The notes: a model not told the origin generated them from the sequence alone. A DNA stretch of 64,000 nucleotides from Apostichopus japonicus (GCF_037975245.1 NC_092576.1:21575611-21639610); one strand, 5' to 3'. Numbered from the stretch's first letter, positions 34,001 through 48,857 are shown. Translations and numbers: made by a program.

Positions 34001-37000
34001 TAGTGTGTGTCAGCAGCGTTTGCTAAGTGTGTGTGTCTGCAGCGCTGGCTTTGTGTGCAGGGTTGGCTTAGTGTGTGTGTGCAGCGTTGGCTTTGTGTTT
34101 GTGTGCAGCCTTGGCTTTAGTGTGTGTCAGCAGCGTTGGCTTAGTGTGTGTCAGTAGCGTTTGCTTAGTGTGTGTCAGCAGCGTTGGCTTATTTTGTTTC
34201 AGCAGCGTTGGTTTAGTGTGTCGGCAGGCGTTGGCTTAGTTTGTCGGCAGGCGTTGGCTTAGTGTGTGTGAGCAGCCTTTATCTTAGTATGTGGCAGCAG
34301 TGTTGGCTTAGTGTTTGTCAGCAGCGCTGGCTTAGTTTGTGTCAGCTGCCTTGGTTTAGTGTGTGTCAGCAGCGTTGGCTTAGTTTGCGTCAGCAGCGTT
34401 GGTCTAGTGTGTGTCAGCAGGCGTTGGTTAAGTGTGTTGCACGCGTTGGTTTAGTGTGTGGCAAGCGTTGGCTTCTTGTGTGTGTCAGCAGGCGTTGGTT
34501 AAGTGTGTTGCACGCGTTGGTTTAGTGTGTGGCAAGCGTTGGCTTCTTGTGTGTCAGCAGTGTTGGCTTAATGTTCGAGCAGCGTTGGCTTATTGTGTGT
34601 CGGTAGGCGTTGGTTAAATGGGTGGCAGGCGTTGGCTGTGTGTGTGTGCAGCGTTTATCTTAAGTGTGTCACCTGCGTTGGCTTAGTCTGTGTCAGCAGC
34701 GTTGGGTAAGTGTGTGTCGGATGGCGTTGGCTTATTTTGTTTCAGCAGCGTTGGCTTAGTGTATGTCGGCAGCGTTGGCTTAGTTTGTGTCAGCAGCGTT
34801 GTTATAGTGTGTGTCGGATGGCGTTGGTTTAGTGTGTGGCAGGCGTTGGCTTATTGTGTCACCAGCGTTGGCTTAATGTGTGTCAGCAGCGTTCGCTTAG
34901 TGTGTCAGCAGACGTTGGTTTAGAGTGTGTAGCAGGCGATGGCTTAGTGTGTGTGTGTGCAGCGTTTATGTTAGTGTGTCAGCAGCGTTGGTTAAGTGTG
35001 TGGCAAGCGTTGGCTTAGTGTGTGTCAGCAGCGTTGGCTTAGTGTGTCGGCAGGCGTTGGGTAAAAGTGTGGCAGGCGTCGACTGTGTGTGTGCAGCCTT
35101 TATCTTAGTGTGTCAGCAGCGTTGGCTCAGTGTGTGTCAGCAGCGTTGGCTTAGTGTTGGCTTAGTGTGTGTCAGCAGCATTGGCTTAGTGTGTCAGCAG
35201 CAATTGGCTTAGTGTGTCGGCAGGCGTTGGGTAAAAGTGTGGCAGGCGTTGACTGTGTGTGCAGCCTTTATCTTAGTGTGTCAGCAACGTTGGTTAGTGT
35301 GTGTCAGCAGCGTTGTCTAAGTGTGTGTCAGCAGCGTTTGGCTTAGTGTGTGTTCAGCGTTAACTTAGTGTGTGTCAGCAGCGGTGACTTAATGTGTGTC
35401 AGCAGCGTTGGCCTTTTGTGTCAGCAGTGTTGGCTTAGTGTGTGTGTCAGCAGCGTTGGCTAAGTGTGTGTCGGCAGCGTTGGCATTTTGTGTGCAGCGT
35501 TGGTTAAGTGTTAGTGTATGTGTGAAGCCTTGGCTTAGTGTGTGTCAGCAGCGTTGGCTTAGTGTGAATATGCAGCGTTTGGCTTAGTTTGTGTCAGCAA
35601 TGTGTTGGTTTAGTGTGTGTGGCCGGCGTTGGCTTAGTGTGTCAGCAGCGTTGGCCTTATGTGTAACAGCAGTGCTGGCTTAGTGTGTGTCAGCAGCGTT
35701 TGGTTTAGTGTGTGTCAGCAGCGTTGGCTTAATGTGTGTCAGCAGTGTTGGCTTAGTTTGTGTCAGCAATGTGTTGGTTTAGTGTGTGTGGCCGGCGTTG
35801 GCTTAGTGTGTCAGCAGCGTTGGTCTTATGTGTAACAGCAGTGCTGGCTTAGTGTGTGTCAGCAACGTTGGCTTAGTGTGTGTCAACAGCGTTCCTTTAG
35901 TATGTTGCTGGTTTTGGCTTAGTGTGTTTCAGCAGGCGTTGGCTTAGTGTGTGTCAGAAGCGTTTGTTTTAGTGTATGTGCAGTGCTTAGTGTGTGCCAG
36001 TAGCGTTGGCATAGTGTGTGTGTGCAGCGTTGGCTTAGTGTTTGTCAGCAGCGTTTGGCTTAGTGTGTCAGCAGCGTTGGCTCAGTTTGTGTCAGCAGTG
36101 TTGGATTAGTGTGTGTCACTAGCATTTGCTTAGTGTGTGTCAGCATCGTTTTCTTAGTGTGTGTGTGTGCAGTGTTGGCTTTTTGTTTGTGCGCAGCGTT
36201 GGTTTGGCTAAGTGTGTCAGCAGCGTTGGCTTAGTGTGTGTCAGCAGGGTTGGCTTAGTGTGTGTCAGCAGCGTTTGTTTAGTGTGTGTGCAGTGCTTAG
36301 TGTGTGTGTGCAGCGTTGGCTTAGTGTTTGTCAGCAGCGTTTGGCTTAGTGTGTGCCAGTAGCTTTGGCATAGTGTGTGCCAGTAGCGTTGGCATAGTGT
36401 GTGTCAGCAGCGTTGGCTTAGTGTGTGTCAGCAGGGTTGGCTTAGTGTGTCAGCAGCGTTTGCTTAGAGTGTGTGCAGGGTTGGCTTAGTGTGTGTCGGT
36501 AGGCGTTGGCTTAGTGTGTGTCAGCAGCGTTAGCTAAGTGTGTGTCAGCAGCGTTGGCTCAGTTAGTGTCAGCAGTGTTGGTTTAGTGTGTGTCACTAGC
36601 ATTTGCTTAGTGTGTGTCAGCATCGTTGGCTTAGGTGTGTTTCAGCAGGCGTTGGCCTAGTGTGTCGGCAGGGTTGGCTTAGTGTGTGTGTGCAGCGTTG
36701 GCTTAGTGTTTGTCAGCAGCGTTTGGCTTAGTGTGTGCCAGTAGCTTTGGCATAGTGTGTGTCAGCAGCGTTGGCTTAGTGTGTGTCAACAGCGTTCCTT
36801 TAGTGTGTTGCTGGTTTTGGCTTAGTGTGTTTCAGCAGGCGTTGGCTTAGTGTGTGTCAGCAGAGTTTGTTTTAGTGTATGTGCAGTGCTTAGTGTGTGC
36901 CAGTAGCGTTGGCCTAGTGTGTGTCAGCAGCGTTGGCTTAGTGTGTGTCAGCAGGGTTGGCTTAGTGTGTGTCAGCAGCGTTTGTTTAGTGTGTGTGTGT

Positions 37001-40000
37001 GCAGTGCTTGGATTAGTGTGTGTCACTAGCATTTGCTTAGTGTGTGTCAGCATCGTTTGCTTAGTGTGTGTGTGTGTTCAGTGTTGGCTTTTTGTTTGTG
37101 CGCAGCGTTGGTTTGGCTAAGTGTGTCAGCAGCGTTGGCTTAGTGTGTGTCAGCAGGGTTGGCTTAGTGTCAGCAGCGTTTGTTTAGTGTGTGTGCAGTG
37201 CTTAGTGTGTGTGCAGCGTTGGCTTAGTGTTTGTCAGCAGCGTTGGCTTAGTGTGTGTCAGCAGGGTTGGCTTAGTGTGTGCCAGTAGCTTTGGCATAGT
37301 GTGTGCCAGTAGCGTTGGCATAGTGTGTGTCAGCATCGTTGGCATAGTGTGTGTCAGCAGCGTTGGCTTAGTGTGTGTCAGCAGGGTTGGCTTAGTGTGT
37401 CAGCAGCGTTTGCTTAGAGTGTGTGCAGGGTTGGCTTAGTGTGTGTCGGTAGGCGTTGGCTTAGTGTGTGTCAGCAGCGTTAGCTAAGTGTGTGTCAGCA
37501 GCGTTGGCTCAGTTAGTGTCAGCAGTGTTGGTTTAGTGTGTGTCACTAGCATTTGCTTAGTGTGTGTCAGCAGCGTTTGCTTAGAGTGTGTGCAGGGTTG
37601 GCTTAGTGTGTGTCGGTAGGCGTTGGCTTAGTGTGTGTCAGCAGCGTTAGCTAAGTGTGTGTCAGCAGCGTTGGCTCAGTTAGTGTCAGCAGTGTTGGTT
37701 TAGTGTGTGTCACTAGCATTTGCTTAGTGTGTGTCAGCATCGTTGGCTTAGGTGTGTTTCAGCAGGCGTTGGCCTAGTGTGTCGGCAGGGTTGGCTTAGT
37801 GTGTGTGTGCAGCGTTGGCTTAGTGTTTGTCAGCAGCGTTTGGCTTAGTGTGTGCCAGTAGCTTTGGCATAGTGTGTGTCAGCAGCGTTGGCTTAGTGTG
37901 TGTCAACAGCGTTCCTTTTGTGTGTTGCTGGTTTTGGCTTAGTGTGTTTCAGCAGGCGTTGGCTTAGTGTGTGTCAGCAGCGTTTGTTTTAGTGTATGTG
38001 CAGTGCTTAGTGTGTGCCAGTAGCGTTGGCCTAGTGTGTGTCAGCAGCGTTGGCTTAGTGTGTGTCAGCAGGGTTGGCTTAGTGTGTGTCAGCAGCGTTT
38101 GTTTAGTGTGTGTGTGTGCAGTGCTTGGATTAGTGTGTGTCACTAGCATTTGCTTAGTGTGTGTCAGCATCGTTTGCTTAGTGTGTGTGTGTGTTCAGTG
38201 TTGGCTTTTTGTTTGTGCGCAGCGTTGGTTTGGCTAAGTGTGTCAGCAGCGTTGGCTTAGTGTGTGTCAGCAGGGTTGGCTTAGTGTGTGTCAGCAGCGT
38301 TTGTTTAGTGTGTGTGCAGTGCTTAGTGTGTGTGCAGCGTTGGCTTAGTGTTTGTCAGCAGCGTTGGCTTAGTGTGTGTCAGCAGGGTTGGCTTAGTGTG
38401 TGTCAGCAGCGTTTGCTAATTGTGTGTCAGCAGCGTTGGCTCAGTTAGTGTCAGCAGTGTTGGATTAGTGTGTGTCACTAGCATTTGCTTAGTGTGTGTC
38501 AGCATTATTGGCTTAGATGTGTTTCAGCAGGCGTTGGCCTAGTGTGTCAGCAACGTTGGCTTATTGTGTGTCGGTAGGCGTTGGTTTAAATGGGTGGCAG
38601 GCGTTGGCTGTGTGTGTGTGTGCAGCGTTTATCTTAGTGTGTCAATTGCGTTGGCTTAGTGTGTGTTAGTCTGTGGCTTAGTTTGGGTAAGTGTGCCTGT
38701 GTGAGTGCAGCGTTTGGCTTAGTGTGTGTGTAGGGTTGGCTTAGTGTGTGTCAGCAGCGTTTGCTAAGTGTGTGTGTCTGCAGCGCTGGCTTTGTGTGCA
38801 GGGTTGGCTTAGTGTGTGTGTGCAGCGTTGGCTTTGTGTTTGTGTGCAGCCTTGGCTTTAGTGTGTGTCAGCAGCGTTGGCTTAGTGTGTGTCAGTAGCG
38901 TTTGCTTAGTGTGTGTCAGCAGCGTTGGCTTATTTTGTTTCAGCAGCGTTGGTTTAGTGTGTCGGCAGGCGTTGGCTTAGTTTGTCGGCAGGCGTTGGCT
39001 TAGTGTGTGTGAGCAGCCTTTATCTTAGTATGTGGCAGCAGTGTTGGCTTAGTGTTTGTCAGCAGCGCTGGCTTAGTTTGTGTCAGCTGCCTTGGTTTAG
39101 TGTGTGTCAGCAGCGTTGGCTTAGTTTGCGTCAGCAGCGTTGGTCTAGTGTGTGTCAGCAGGCGTTGGTTAAGTGTGTTGCACGCGTTGGTTTAGTGTGT
39201 GGCAAGCGTTGGCTTCTTGTGTGTGTCAGCAGGCGTTGGTTAAGTGTGTTGCACGCGTTGGTTTAGTGTGTGGCAAGCGTTGGCTTCTTGTGTGTCAGCA
39301 GTGTTGGCTTAATGTTCGAGCAGCGTTGGCTTATTGTGTGTCGGTAGGCGTTGGTTAAATGGGTGGCAGGCGTTGGCTGTGTGTGTGTGCAGCGTTTATC
39401 TTAAGTGTGTCACCTGCGTTGGCTTAGTCTGTGTCAGCAGCGTTGGGTAAGTGTGTGTCGGATGGCGTTGGCTTATTTTGTTTCAGCAGCGTTGGCTTAG
39501 TGTATGTCGGCAGCGTTGGCTTAGTTTGTGTCAGCAGCGTTGTTATAGTGTGTGTCGGATGGCGTTGGTTTAGTGTGTGGCAGGCGTTGGCTTATTGTGT
39601 CACCAGCGTTGGCTTAATGTGTGTCAGCAGCGTTCGCTTAGTGTGTCAGCAGACGTTGGTTTAGAGTGTGTAGCAGGCGATGGCTTAGTGTGTGTGTGTG
39701 CAGCGTTTATGTTAGTGTGTCAGCAGCGTTGGTTAAGTGTGTGGCAAGCGTTGGCTTAGTGTGTGTCAGCAGCGTTGGCTTAGTGTGTCGGCAGGCGTTG
39801 GGTAAAAGTGTGGCAGGCGTCGACTGTGTGTGTGCAGCCTTTATCTTAGTGTGTCAGCAGCGTTGGCTCAGTGTGTGTCAGCAGCGTTGGCTTAGTGTTG
39901 GCTTAGTGTGTGTCAGCAGCATTGGCTTAGTGTGTCAGCAGCAATTGGCTTAGTGTGTCGGCAGGCGTTGGGTAAAAGTGTGGCAGGCGTTGACTGTGTG

Positions 40001-40465
40001 TGCAGCCTTTATCTTAGTGTGTCAGCAACGTTGGTTAGTGTGTGTCAGCAGCGTTGTCTAAGTGTGTGTCAGCAGCGTTTGGCTTAGTGTGTGTGCAGCG
40101 TTAACTTAGTGTGTGTCAGCAGCGGTGACTTAATGTGTGTCAGCAGCGTTGGCCTTTTGTGTCAGCAGTGTTGGCTTAGTGTGTGTGTCAGCAGCGTTGG
40201 CTAAGTGTGTGTCGGCAGCGTTGGCATTTTGTGTGCAGCGTTGGTTAAGTGTTAGTGTATGTGTGAAGCCTTGGCTTAGTGTGTGTCAGCAGCGTTGGCT
40301 TAGTGTGTGTCAGCAGCGTTGGCTTAATGTGTGTCAGCAGTGTTGGCTTAGTTTGTGTCAGCAATGTGTTGGTTTAGTGTGTGTGGCCGGCGTTGGCTTA
40401 GTGTGTCAGCAGCGTTGGTCTTATGTGTAACAGCAGTGCTGGCTTAGTGTGTGTCAGCAACGTTG
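28080..40465 (+). repeat. 4741-bp higher-order repeat, 2.6 copies
   Basis: Strings at 28489, 29500 and 29949 recur exactly 4741 bp later at 33230, 34241 and 34690, and again at 37971, 38982 and 39431. Copies are about 28080-32820, 32821-37561 and a partial 37562-40465. They look more than 99% identical by eye; one difference is GTGTGTTCAGC at 35349 against GTGTGTGCAGC at 40090. The third copy has lost about 140 bp near 40305 and stops 90 bp before the 285-bp array. A nested 1117-bp step (32113 to 33230, 36854 to 37971) lies inside. Confidence 0.9.
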
Positions 40466-41702
40466 GCTTTAGTGTGTGTAAGCAGCGTTAGCTTTGTGTA
40501 TGTCAGCAGCATCGGCTTACTGTGAGGGCAGCCTTGGCTTAATGTGTGCAAATCTAGCAAAAATACAAACAACGAACAAACAAACATGGAACATACACCA
40601 CCTTTATTGTTTTCCTTCAAAATCAACCTTGGTCATCTTCTTTCACCAACTGTTTCTCTGTTGCAGTAGCCATCTTTGTCTTACACCTTCTATAAAATAA
40701 GAAAAGTGAAAAAAAAAGAAATCGTGTTTCTTTTTGGTATCAAACAGACATACATTTTACAAACATACATCAAAGAAACATTCACCATAACAAAGAAACA
40801 TTCACCATAACAAATAAACATCCAAAAAATATACATCAAACAAAAATACAAACAACGAACAAAAAAACATGAAACATACACCACCTTTATTGTTTTCCTT
40901 CAAAATCAACCTTGGTCATCTTCTTTCACCAACTGTTTCTCTGTTGCAGAAGTCATGTTTTTCTTACACCTATAAAATAAGACAAAAAAAAAGAAATGGT
41001 GTTTCTTTTTGGTATCAAACAGACATACATTTTACAAACATACATCAAAGAAACATTCATCAGAACAAAGAAACATACATCAAACAAATAAACATCCAAA
41101 AATATATACATCAAACAAATATACATCAAACAAAAATACAAACAACGAACAAAAAAACATGGAACATACACCCCCTTTATTGTTTTCCTTCAAAATCAAC
41201 CTTGGTCATCTTCTTTCACCAACTGTTTCTCTGTTGCAGAAGTCATGTTTTTCTTACACCTATAAAATAAGAAAAAAAAAGAAATGGTGTTTCTTTTTGG
41301 TATCAAACAGACATACATTTTACAAACATACATCAAAGAAACATTCATCATAACAAAGAAACATACATCAAACAAATATACATCAAACAAAAATACAAAC
41401 AACGAACAAAAAAACATGAAACATACACCACCTTTATTGTTTTCCTTCAAAATCAACCTTGGTCATCTTCTTTCACCAACTGTTTCTCTGTTGCAGAAGT
41501 CATGTTTTTCTTACACCTATAAAATAAGAAAAAAAAAGAAATGGTGTTTCTTTTTGGTATCAAACAGACATACATTTTACAAACATACATCAAAGAAACA
41601 TTCATCATAACAAAGAAACATACATCAAACAAATAAACATCCAAAAAATATACATCAAACAAATATACATCAAACAAAAATACAAACAACGAACAAAAAA
41701 AC

Positions 41703-44700
41703 ATGAAACATACACCACCTTTATTGTTTTCCTTCAAAATCAACCTTGGTCATCTTCTTTCACCAACTGTTTCTCTGTTGCAGAAGTCATGTTTTTCTTA
41801 CACCTATAAAATAAGAAAAAAAAAGAAATGGTGTTTCTTTTTGGTATCAAACAGACATACATTTTACAAACATACATCAAAGAAACATTCATCAGAACAA
41901 AGAAACATACATCAAACAAATAAACATCCAAAAATATATACATCAAACAAATATACATCAAACAAAAATACAAACAACGAACAAAAAAACATGGAACATA
42001 CACCCCCTTTATTGTTTTCCTTCACAATCAACCTTGATCATCGTCTTTCACCAACTGTTTCTCTGTTGCAGTAGTCATGTTTTTCTTACACCTATAAAAT
42101 AAGAAAAACAAAAGAAATGGTGTTTCTTTTTGGTATCAAACAGACATACATTTTACAAACATACATCAAAGAAACATTCACCATAACAAAGAAACATACA
42201 TCAAACAAATAAACATCAAAAAAATATACATCAAACAAATATACCTCAAACAAAAATACAAACAACGAACAAACAAACATGGACCATACACCACCTTTAT
42301 TGTTTTCCTTCACAATCAACCTTGGTCATCTTCTTTCACCAACTGTTTCTCTGTTGCAGTAGCCATCTTTGTCTTACACCTTCTATAAAGTAAGAAAAGT
42401 GAAAAAAAAAAGAAATCATGTTTTGATTTGGTATCAAACAGACATACATTGTACAAACATACATCAAAGAAACATTTATCATAACAAAGAAACATACATC
42501 AAACAAATAAACATCCAAAAAATATACATCATACAAATATACATCAAACAAAAATACAAACAACGAACAAAAAAACATGGAACATGCACCACCTTCATTG
42601 TTTTCCTTCACAATCAACCTTGGTCATCGTCTTTCACCAACTGTTTCTCTGTTGCAGTAGCCATTTTTGTCTTACACCTTCTATAAAGTAAGAAAAGTGA
42701 AAAAAAAAAGAAATCATGTTTTGACTTGGTATCAAACAGACATACATTGTACAAACATACATCAAAGAAACATTCATCATAACAAAGAAACATACATCAA
42801 ACAAATAAACATCCAAAAAATATACATCATACAAATATACATCAAACAAAAATACAAATAACAAACAAACAAACATGGAACATACACCACCTTTATTGTT
42901 TTCCTTCACAATCAACCTTGGTCATCGTCTTTCACCAACTGTTTCTCTGTTGCAGTAGTCATGTTTTTCTTACACCTATAAAATAAGAAAAAAAAGAAAT
43001 GGTGTTTCTTTTTGGTATCAAACAGACATACATTTTACAAACATACATCAAAGAAACATTCATCATAACAAAGAAACATACATCAAACAAATAAACATCC
43101 AAAAAATATACATCAAACAAATATACATCAAACAAAAATACAAACAACGAACAAAAAAACATGAAACATACACCACCTTTATTGTTTTCCTTCAAAATCA
43201 ACCTTGGTCATCGTCTTTCACCAACTGTTTCTCTGTTGCAGTAGTCATGTTTTTCTTACACCTATGAAATAAGAAAAAAAAAGAAATGGTGTTTCATTTT
43301 GGTATTAAACAGACATACATTTTACAAACATACATCAAAGAAACATTCACCATAACAAAGAAACATACATCAAACAAAAAAACATCCAAAAAATATACAT
43401 CAAACAAAAATACAAACAACGAACAAAAAAACATGAAACATACACCACCTTTATTGTTTTCCTTCAAAATCAACCTTGGTCATCGTCTTTCACCAACTGT
43501 TTCTCTGTTGCAGTAGTCATGTTTTTCTTACACCTATGAAATAAGAAAAAAAAAGAAATGGTGTTTCATTTTGGTATTAAACAGACATACATTTTACAAA
43601 CATACATCAAAGAAACATTCACCATAACAAAGAAACATACATCAAACAAATAAACATCCAAAAAATATACATCAAACAAAAATACAAACAACGAACAAAA
43701 AAACATGAAACATACACCACCTTTATTGTTTTCCTTCAAAATCAACCTTGGTCATCTTCTTTCACCAACTGTTTCTCTGTTGCAGAAGTCATGTTTTTCT
43801 TACACCTATAAAATAAGAAAAAAAAAGAAATGGTGTTTCTTTTTGGTATCAAACAGACATACATTTTACAAACATACATCAAAGAAACATTCATCATAAC
43901 AAATAAACATCCAAAAAATATACATCAAACAAATATACATCAAACAAAAATACAAACAACGAACAAAAAAACATGAAACATACACCACCTTTATTGTTTT
44001 CCTTCAAAATCAACCTTGGTCATCTTCTTTCACCAACTGTTTCTCTGTTGCAGAAGTCATGTTTTTCTTACACCTATAAAATAAGAAAAAAAAAAGAAAT
44101 GGTGTTTCTTTTTGGTATCAAACAGACATACATTTTACAAACATACATCAAAGAAACATTCATCATAACAAAGAAACATACATCAAACAAATAAACATCC
44201 AAAAAATATACATCAAACAAATATACATCAAACAAAAATACAAACAACGAACAAAAAAACATGAAACATACACCACCTTTATTGTTTTCCTTCACAATCA
44301 ACCTTGGTCATCTTCTTTCACCAACTGTTTCTCTGTTGCAGAAGTCATGTTTTTCTTACACCTATAAAATAAGAAAAAAAAAGAAATGGTGTTTCTTTTT
44401 GGTATCAAACAGACATACATTTTACAAACATACATCAAAGAAACATTCATCATAACAAAGAAACATACATCAAACAAATATACATCAAACAAAAATACAA
44501 ACAACGAACAAAAAAACATGAAACATACACCACCTTTATTGTTTTCCTTCAAAATCAACCTTGGTCATCTTCTTTCACCAACTGTTTCTCTGTTGCAGAA
44601 GTCATGTTTTTCTTACACCTATAAAATAAGAAAAAAAAAAGAAATGGTGTTTCTTTTTGGTATCAAACAGACATACATTTTACAAACATACATCAAAGAA

Positions 44701-45177
44701 ACATTCATCATAACAAAGAAACATACATCAAACAAATAAACATCCAAAAAATATACATCAAACAAATATACATCAAACAAAAATACAAACAACGAACAAA
44801 AAAACATGAAACATACACCACCTTTATTGTTTTCCTTCAAAATCAACCTTGGTCATCTTCTTTCACCAACTGTTTCTCTGTTGCAGAAGTCATGTTTTTC
44901 TTACACCTATAAAATAAGAAAAAAAAAGAAATGGTGTTTCTTTTTGGTATCAAACAGACATACATTTTACAAACATACATCAAAGAAACATTCATCAGAA
45001 CAAAGAAACATACATCAAACAAATAAACATCCAAAAATATATACATCAAACAAATATACATCAAACAAAAATACAAACAACGAACAAAAAAACATGGAAC
45101 ATACACCCCCTTTATTGTTTTCCTTCACAATCAACCTTGATCATCGTCTTTCACCAACTGTTTCTCTGTTGCAGTAG
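41703..45177 (-). repeat. 3103-bp higher-order repeat in the right 285-bp array
   Basis: The 372-bp string at 41703-42074 recurs at 44806-45177, and 41740-42003 at 44843-45106, both at an offset of 3103 bp (about eleven units). Confidence 0.8.
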
Positions 45178-46904
45178 CCATCTTTGTCTTACACCTTCTA
45201 TAAAGTAAGAAAAGTGAAAAAAAAAAAGAAATCATGTTTTGATTTGGTATCAAACAGACATACATTGTACAAACATACATCAAAGAAACATTCATCATAA
45301 CAAAGAAACATACATCAAACAAATAAACATCCAAAAAATATACATCATACAAATATACATCAAACAAAAATACAAACAACAAACGAACAAACTTGGAACA
45401 TACACCACCTTTATTGTTTTCCTTCACAATCACCCTTGGTCATCGTCTTTCACCAACTGTTTCTCTGTTGCAGTAGTCATGTTTTTCTTACACCTATAAA
45501 ATAAGAAAAACAAAAGAAATGGTGTTTCTTTTTGGTATCAAACAGACATACATTTTACAAACATACATCAAAGAAACATTCACCATAACAAAGAAACATA
45601 CATCAAACAAATAAACATCAAAAAAATATACATCAAACAAATATACCTCAAACAAAAATACAAACAACGAACAAACAAACATGGACCATACACCACCTTT
45701 ATTGTTTTCCTTCACAATCAACCTTGGTCATCTTCTTTCACCAACTGTTTCTCTGTTGCAGTAGCCATCTTTGTCTTACACCTTCTATAAAGTAAGAAAA
45801 GTGAAAAAAAAAAGAAATCATGTTTTGATTTGGTATCAAACAGACATACATTGTACAAACATACATCAAAGAAACATTTATCATAACAAAGAAACATACA
45901 TCAAACAAATAAACATCCAAAAAATATACATCATACAAATATACATCAAACAAAAATACAAACAACGAACAAAAAAACATGGAACATGCACCACCTTTAT
46001 TGTTTTCCTTCACAATCAACCTTGGTCATCGTCTTTCACCAACTGTTTCTCTGTTGCAGTAGCCATCTTTGTCTTACACCTTCTATAAAGTAAGAAAAGT
46101 GAAAAAAAAAAAGAAATCATGTTTTGATTTGGTATCAAACAGACATACATTGTACAAACATACATCAAAGAAACATTCATCATAACAAAGAAACATACAT
46201 CAAACAAATAAACATCCAAAAAATATACATCATACAAATATACATCAAACAAAAATACAAACAACAAACGAACAAACTTGGAACATACACCACCTTTATT
46301 GTTTTCCTTCACAATCACCCTTGGTCATCGTCTTTCACCAACTGTTTCTCTGTTGCAGTAGTCATGTTTTTCTTACACCTATAAAATAAGAAAAACAAAA
46401 GAAATGGTGTTTCTTTTTGGTATCAAACAGACATACATTTTACAAACATACATCAAAGAAACATTCACCATAACAAAGAAACATACATCAAACAAATAAA
46501 CATCAAAAAAATATACATCAAACAAATATACCTCAAACAAAAATACAAACAACGAACAAACAAACATGGACCATACACCACCTTTATTGTTTTCCTTCAC
46601 AATCAACCTTGGTCATCTTCTTTCACCAACTGTTTCTCTGTTGCAGTAGCCATCTTTGTCTTACACCTTCTATAAAGTAAGAAAAGTGAAAAAAAAAAGA
46701 AATCATGTTTTGATTTGGTATCAAACAGACATACATTGTACAAACATACATCAAAGAAACATTTATCATAACAAAGAAACATACATCAAACAAATAAACA
46801 TCCAAAAAATATACATCATACAAATATACATCAAACAAAAATACAAACAACGAACAAAAAAACATGGAACATGCACCACCTTTATTGTTTTCCTTCACAA
46901 TCAA
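45131..46904 (-). repeat. 885-bp three-unit repeat in the right 285-bp array
   Basis: Strings at 45131-45433, 45494-45721 and 45738-46019 recur at 46016-46318, 46379-46606 and 46623-46904, all offset by 885 bp, without visible difference. Confidence 0.85.
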
Positions 46905-48648
46905 CCTTGGTCATCGTCTTTCACCAACTGTTTCTCTGTTGCAGTAGCCATCTTTGTCTTACACCTTCTATAAAGTAAGAAAAGTGAAAAAAAAAAGAAA
47001 TCATGTTTTGACTTGGTATCAAACAGACATACATTGTACAAACATACATCAAAGAAACATTCATCATAACAAAGAAACATACATCAAACAAATAAACATC
47101 CAAAAATATATACATCAAACAAATATACATCAAACAAAAATACAAACAACGAACAAAAAAACATGGAACATACACCCACTTTATTGTTTTCCTTCACAAT
47201 CAACCTTGATCATCGTCTTTCACCAACTGTTTCTCTGTTGCAGTAGCCATCTTTGTCTTACACCTTCTATAAAGTAAGAAAAGTGAAAAAAAAAAAGAAA
47301 TCATGTTTTGATTTGGTATCAAACAGACATACATTGTACAAACATACATCAAAGAAACATTTATCATAACAAAGAAACATACATCAAACAAATAAACATT
47401 CAAAAAATATACATCATACAAATATACATCAAACAAAAATACAAACAACGAACAAAAAAACATGGAACATGCACCACCTTTATTGTTTTCCTTCACAATC
47501 AACCTTGGTCATCGTCTTTCACCAACTGTTTCTCTGTTGCAGTAGTCATGTTTTTCTTACACCTATTAAATAAGAAAAAAAAGAAATGGTGTTTCTTTTT
47601 GGTATCAAACAGACATACATTTTACAAACATACATCAAAGAAACATTCACCATAACAAAGAAACATACATCAAACAAATAAACATCAAAAAAATATACAT
47701 CAAAGAAATATACCTCAAACAAAAATACAAACAACGAACAAACAAACATGGAACATACACCACCTTTATTGTTTTCCTTCACAATCAACCTTGGTCATCG
47801 TCTTTCACCAACTGTTTCTCTGTTGCAGTAGCCATCTTTGTCTTACACCTTCTATAAAGTAAGAAAAGTGAAAAAAAAAAGGAATCATGTTTTGATTTGG
47901 TATCAAACAGACATACATTGTACAAACATACATCAAAGAAACATTCATCATAACAAAGAAACATACATCAAACAAATAAACATCCCAAAAATATACATCA
48001 AACAAAAATACATCAAACAAAAATACAAACAACGAACAAACAAACATGGAACATACACCACCTTTATTGTTTTCCTTCAAAATCAACCTTGGTCATCTTC
48101 TTTCACCAACTGTTTCTCTGTTGCGGTAGCCATCTTTGTCTTACACCTTCTATAAAGTAAGAAAAGTGAAAAAAGAAAGAAATCGTGTTTCTTTTTGGTA
48201 TCAAACAGACATACATTGTACAAACATACATCAAAGAAACATTCCTCATAACAAAGAAACATATATCAAACAAATAAACATCCCAAAAATATACATCAAA
48301 CAAAAATACAAACAACGAACAAACAAACATGAAACATACACCACCTTTATTGTTTTCCTTCACAATCAACCTTGGTCATCATCTTTCACCAACTGTTTCT
48401 CTGTTGCAGTAGCCATCTTTGTCTTACACCTTCTATAAAATAAGAAAAGTGAAAAAAGAAAGAAATCGTGTTTCTTTTTGGTATCAAACAGACATACATT
48501 GTACAAACATACATCAAAGAAACATTCCTCATAACAAAGAAACATATATCAAACAAATAAACATCCCAAAAATATACATCAAACAAAAATACAAACAACG
48601 AACAAACAAACATGAAACATACACCACCTTTATTGTTTTCCTTCACAA

Positions 48649-48699
48649 TCAACCTTGGTCACCGTCTTTCACCAACTGTTTCTTTGTTGCAGTTGCCAT
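48649..48699 (-). other. Micro-ORF in a near-edge right unit
   Basis: Sixteen codons on the minus strand reading MATATKKQLVKDGDQG, then TGA. One of the three aspartates is replaced by glycine; the frame and stop are kept. It sits after CTATAAAATAAG (inverse of the TTTATAG acceptor-like end). Confidence 0.3.
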
Positions 48700-48857
48700 C
48701 TTTGTCTTACACCTATAAAATAAGAAAAAAAAAGAAATCATGTTTCGATTTGGTATCAAACAGACATACATTTTACAAACATACATCAAAGAAACATTCA
48801 CCATAACAAAGAAACATACATCAAACAAATAAACATCCAAAAAATATACATCAAACA

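Larger units (their letters stand above)
22081..40556 (+). repeat. 24-bp minisatellite, right arm
   Basis: Same unit as 10284-22080 but with GCAGCGTTGGCTTAGTG on the plus strand. The strand flips at CTGGCACTAAGTGTGTTAG (22073-22091) without an obvious spacer. The inner 2 kb (about 22.1-24.2 kb) can be matched in mirror order to about 20.3-22.0 kb, for example the TAAGTGAAACGCTGCGTAC word near 20890 with its inverse near 23530. Further out the arms carry different higher-order periods. Confidence 0.95.

Noticed and set aside
10583-40430. Dozens of frames of 60-102 codons in the satellite, rich in VCVSSVGL or QQRWLSVC
   Set aside because: The unit is 24 bp, a multiple of three, so frames stay open automatically. 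All translate the repeat, on both strands and in several frames. No start context, domain or non-repeat part supports a gene.
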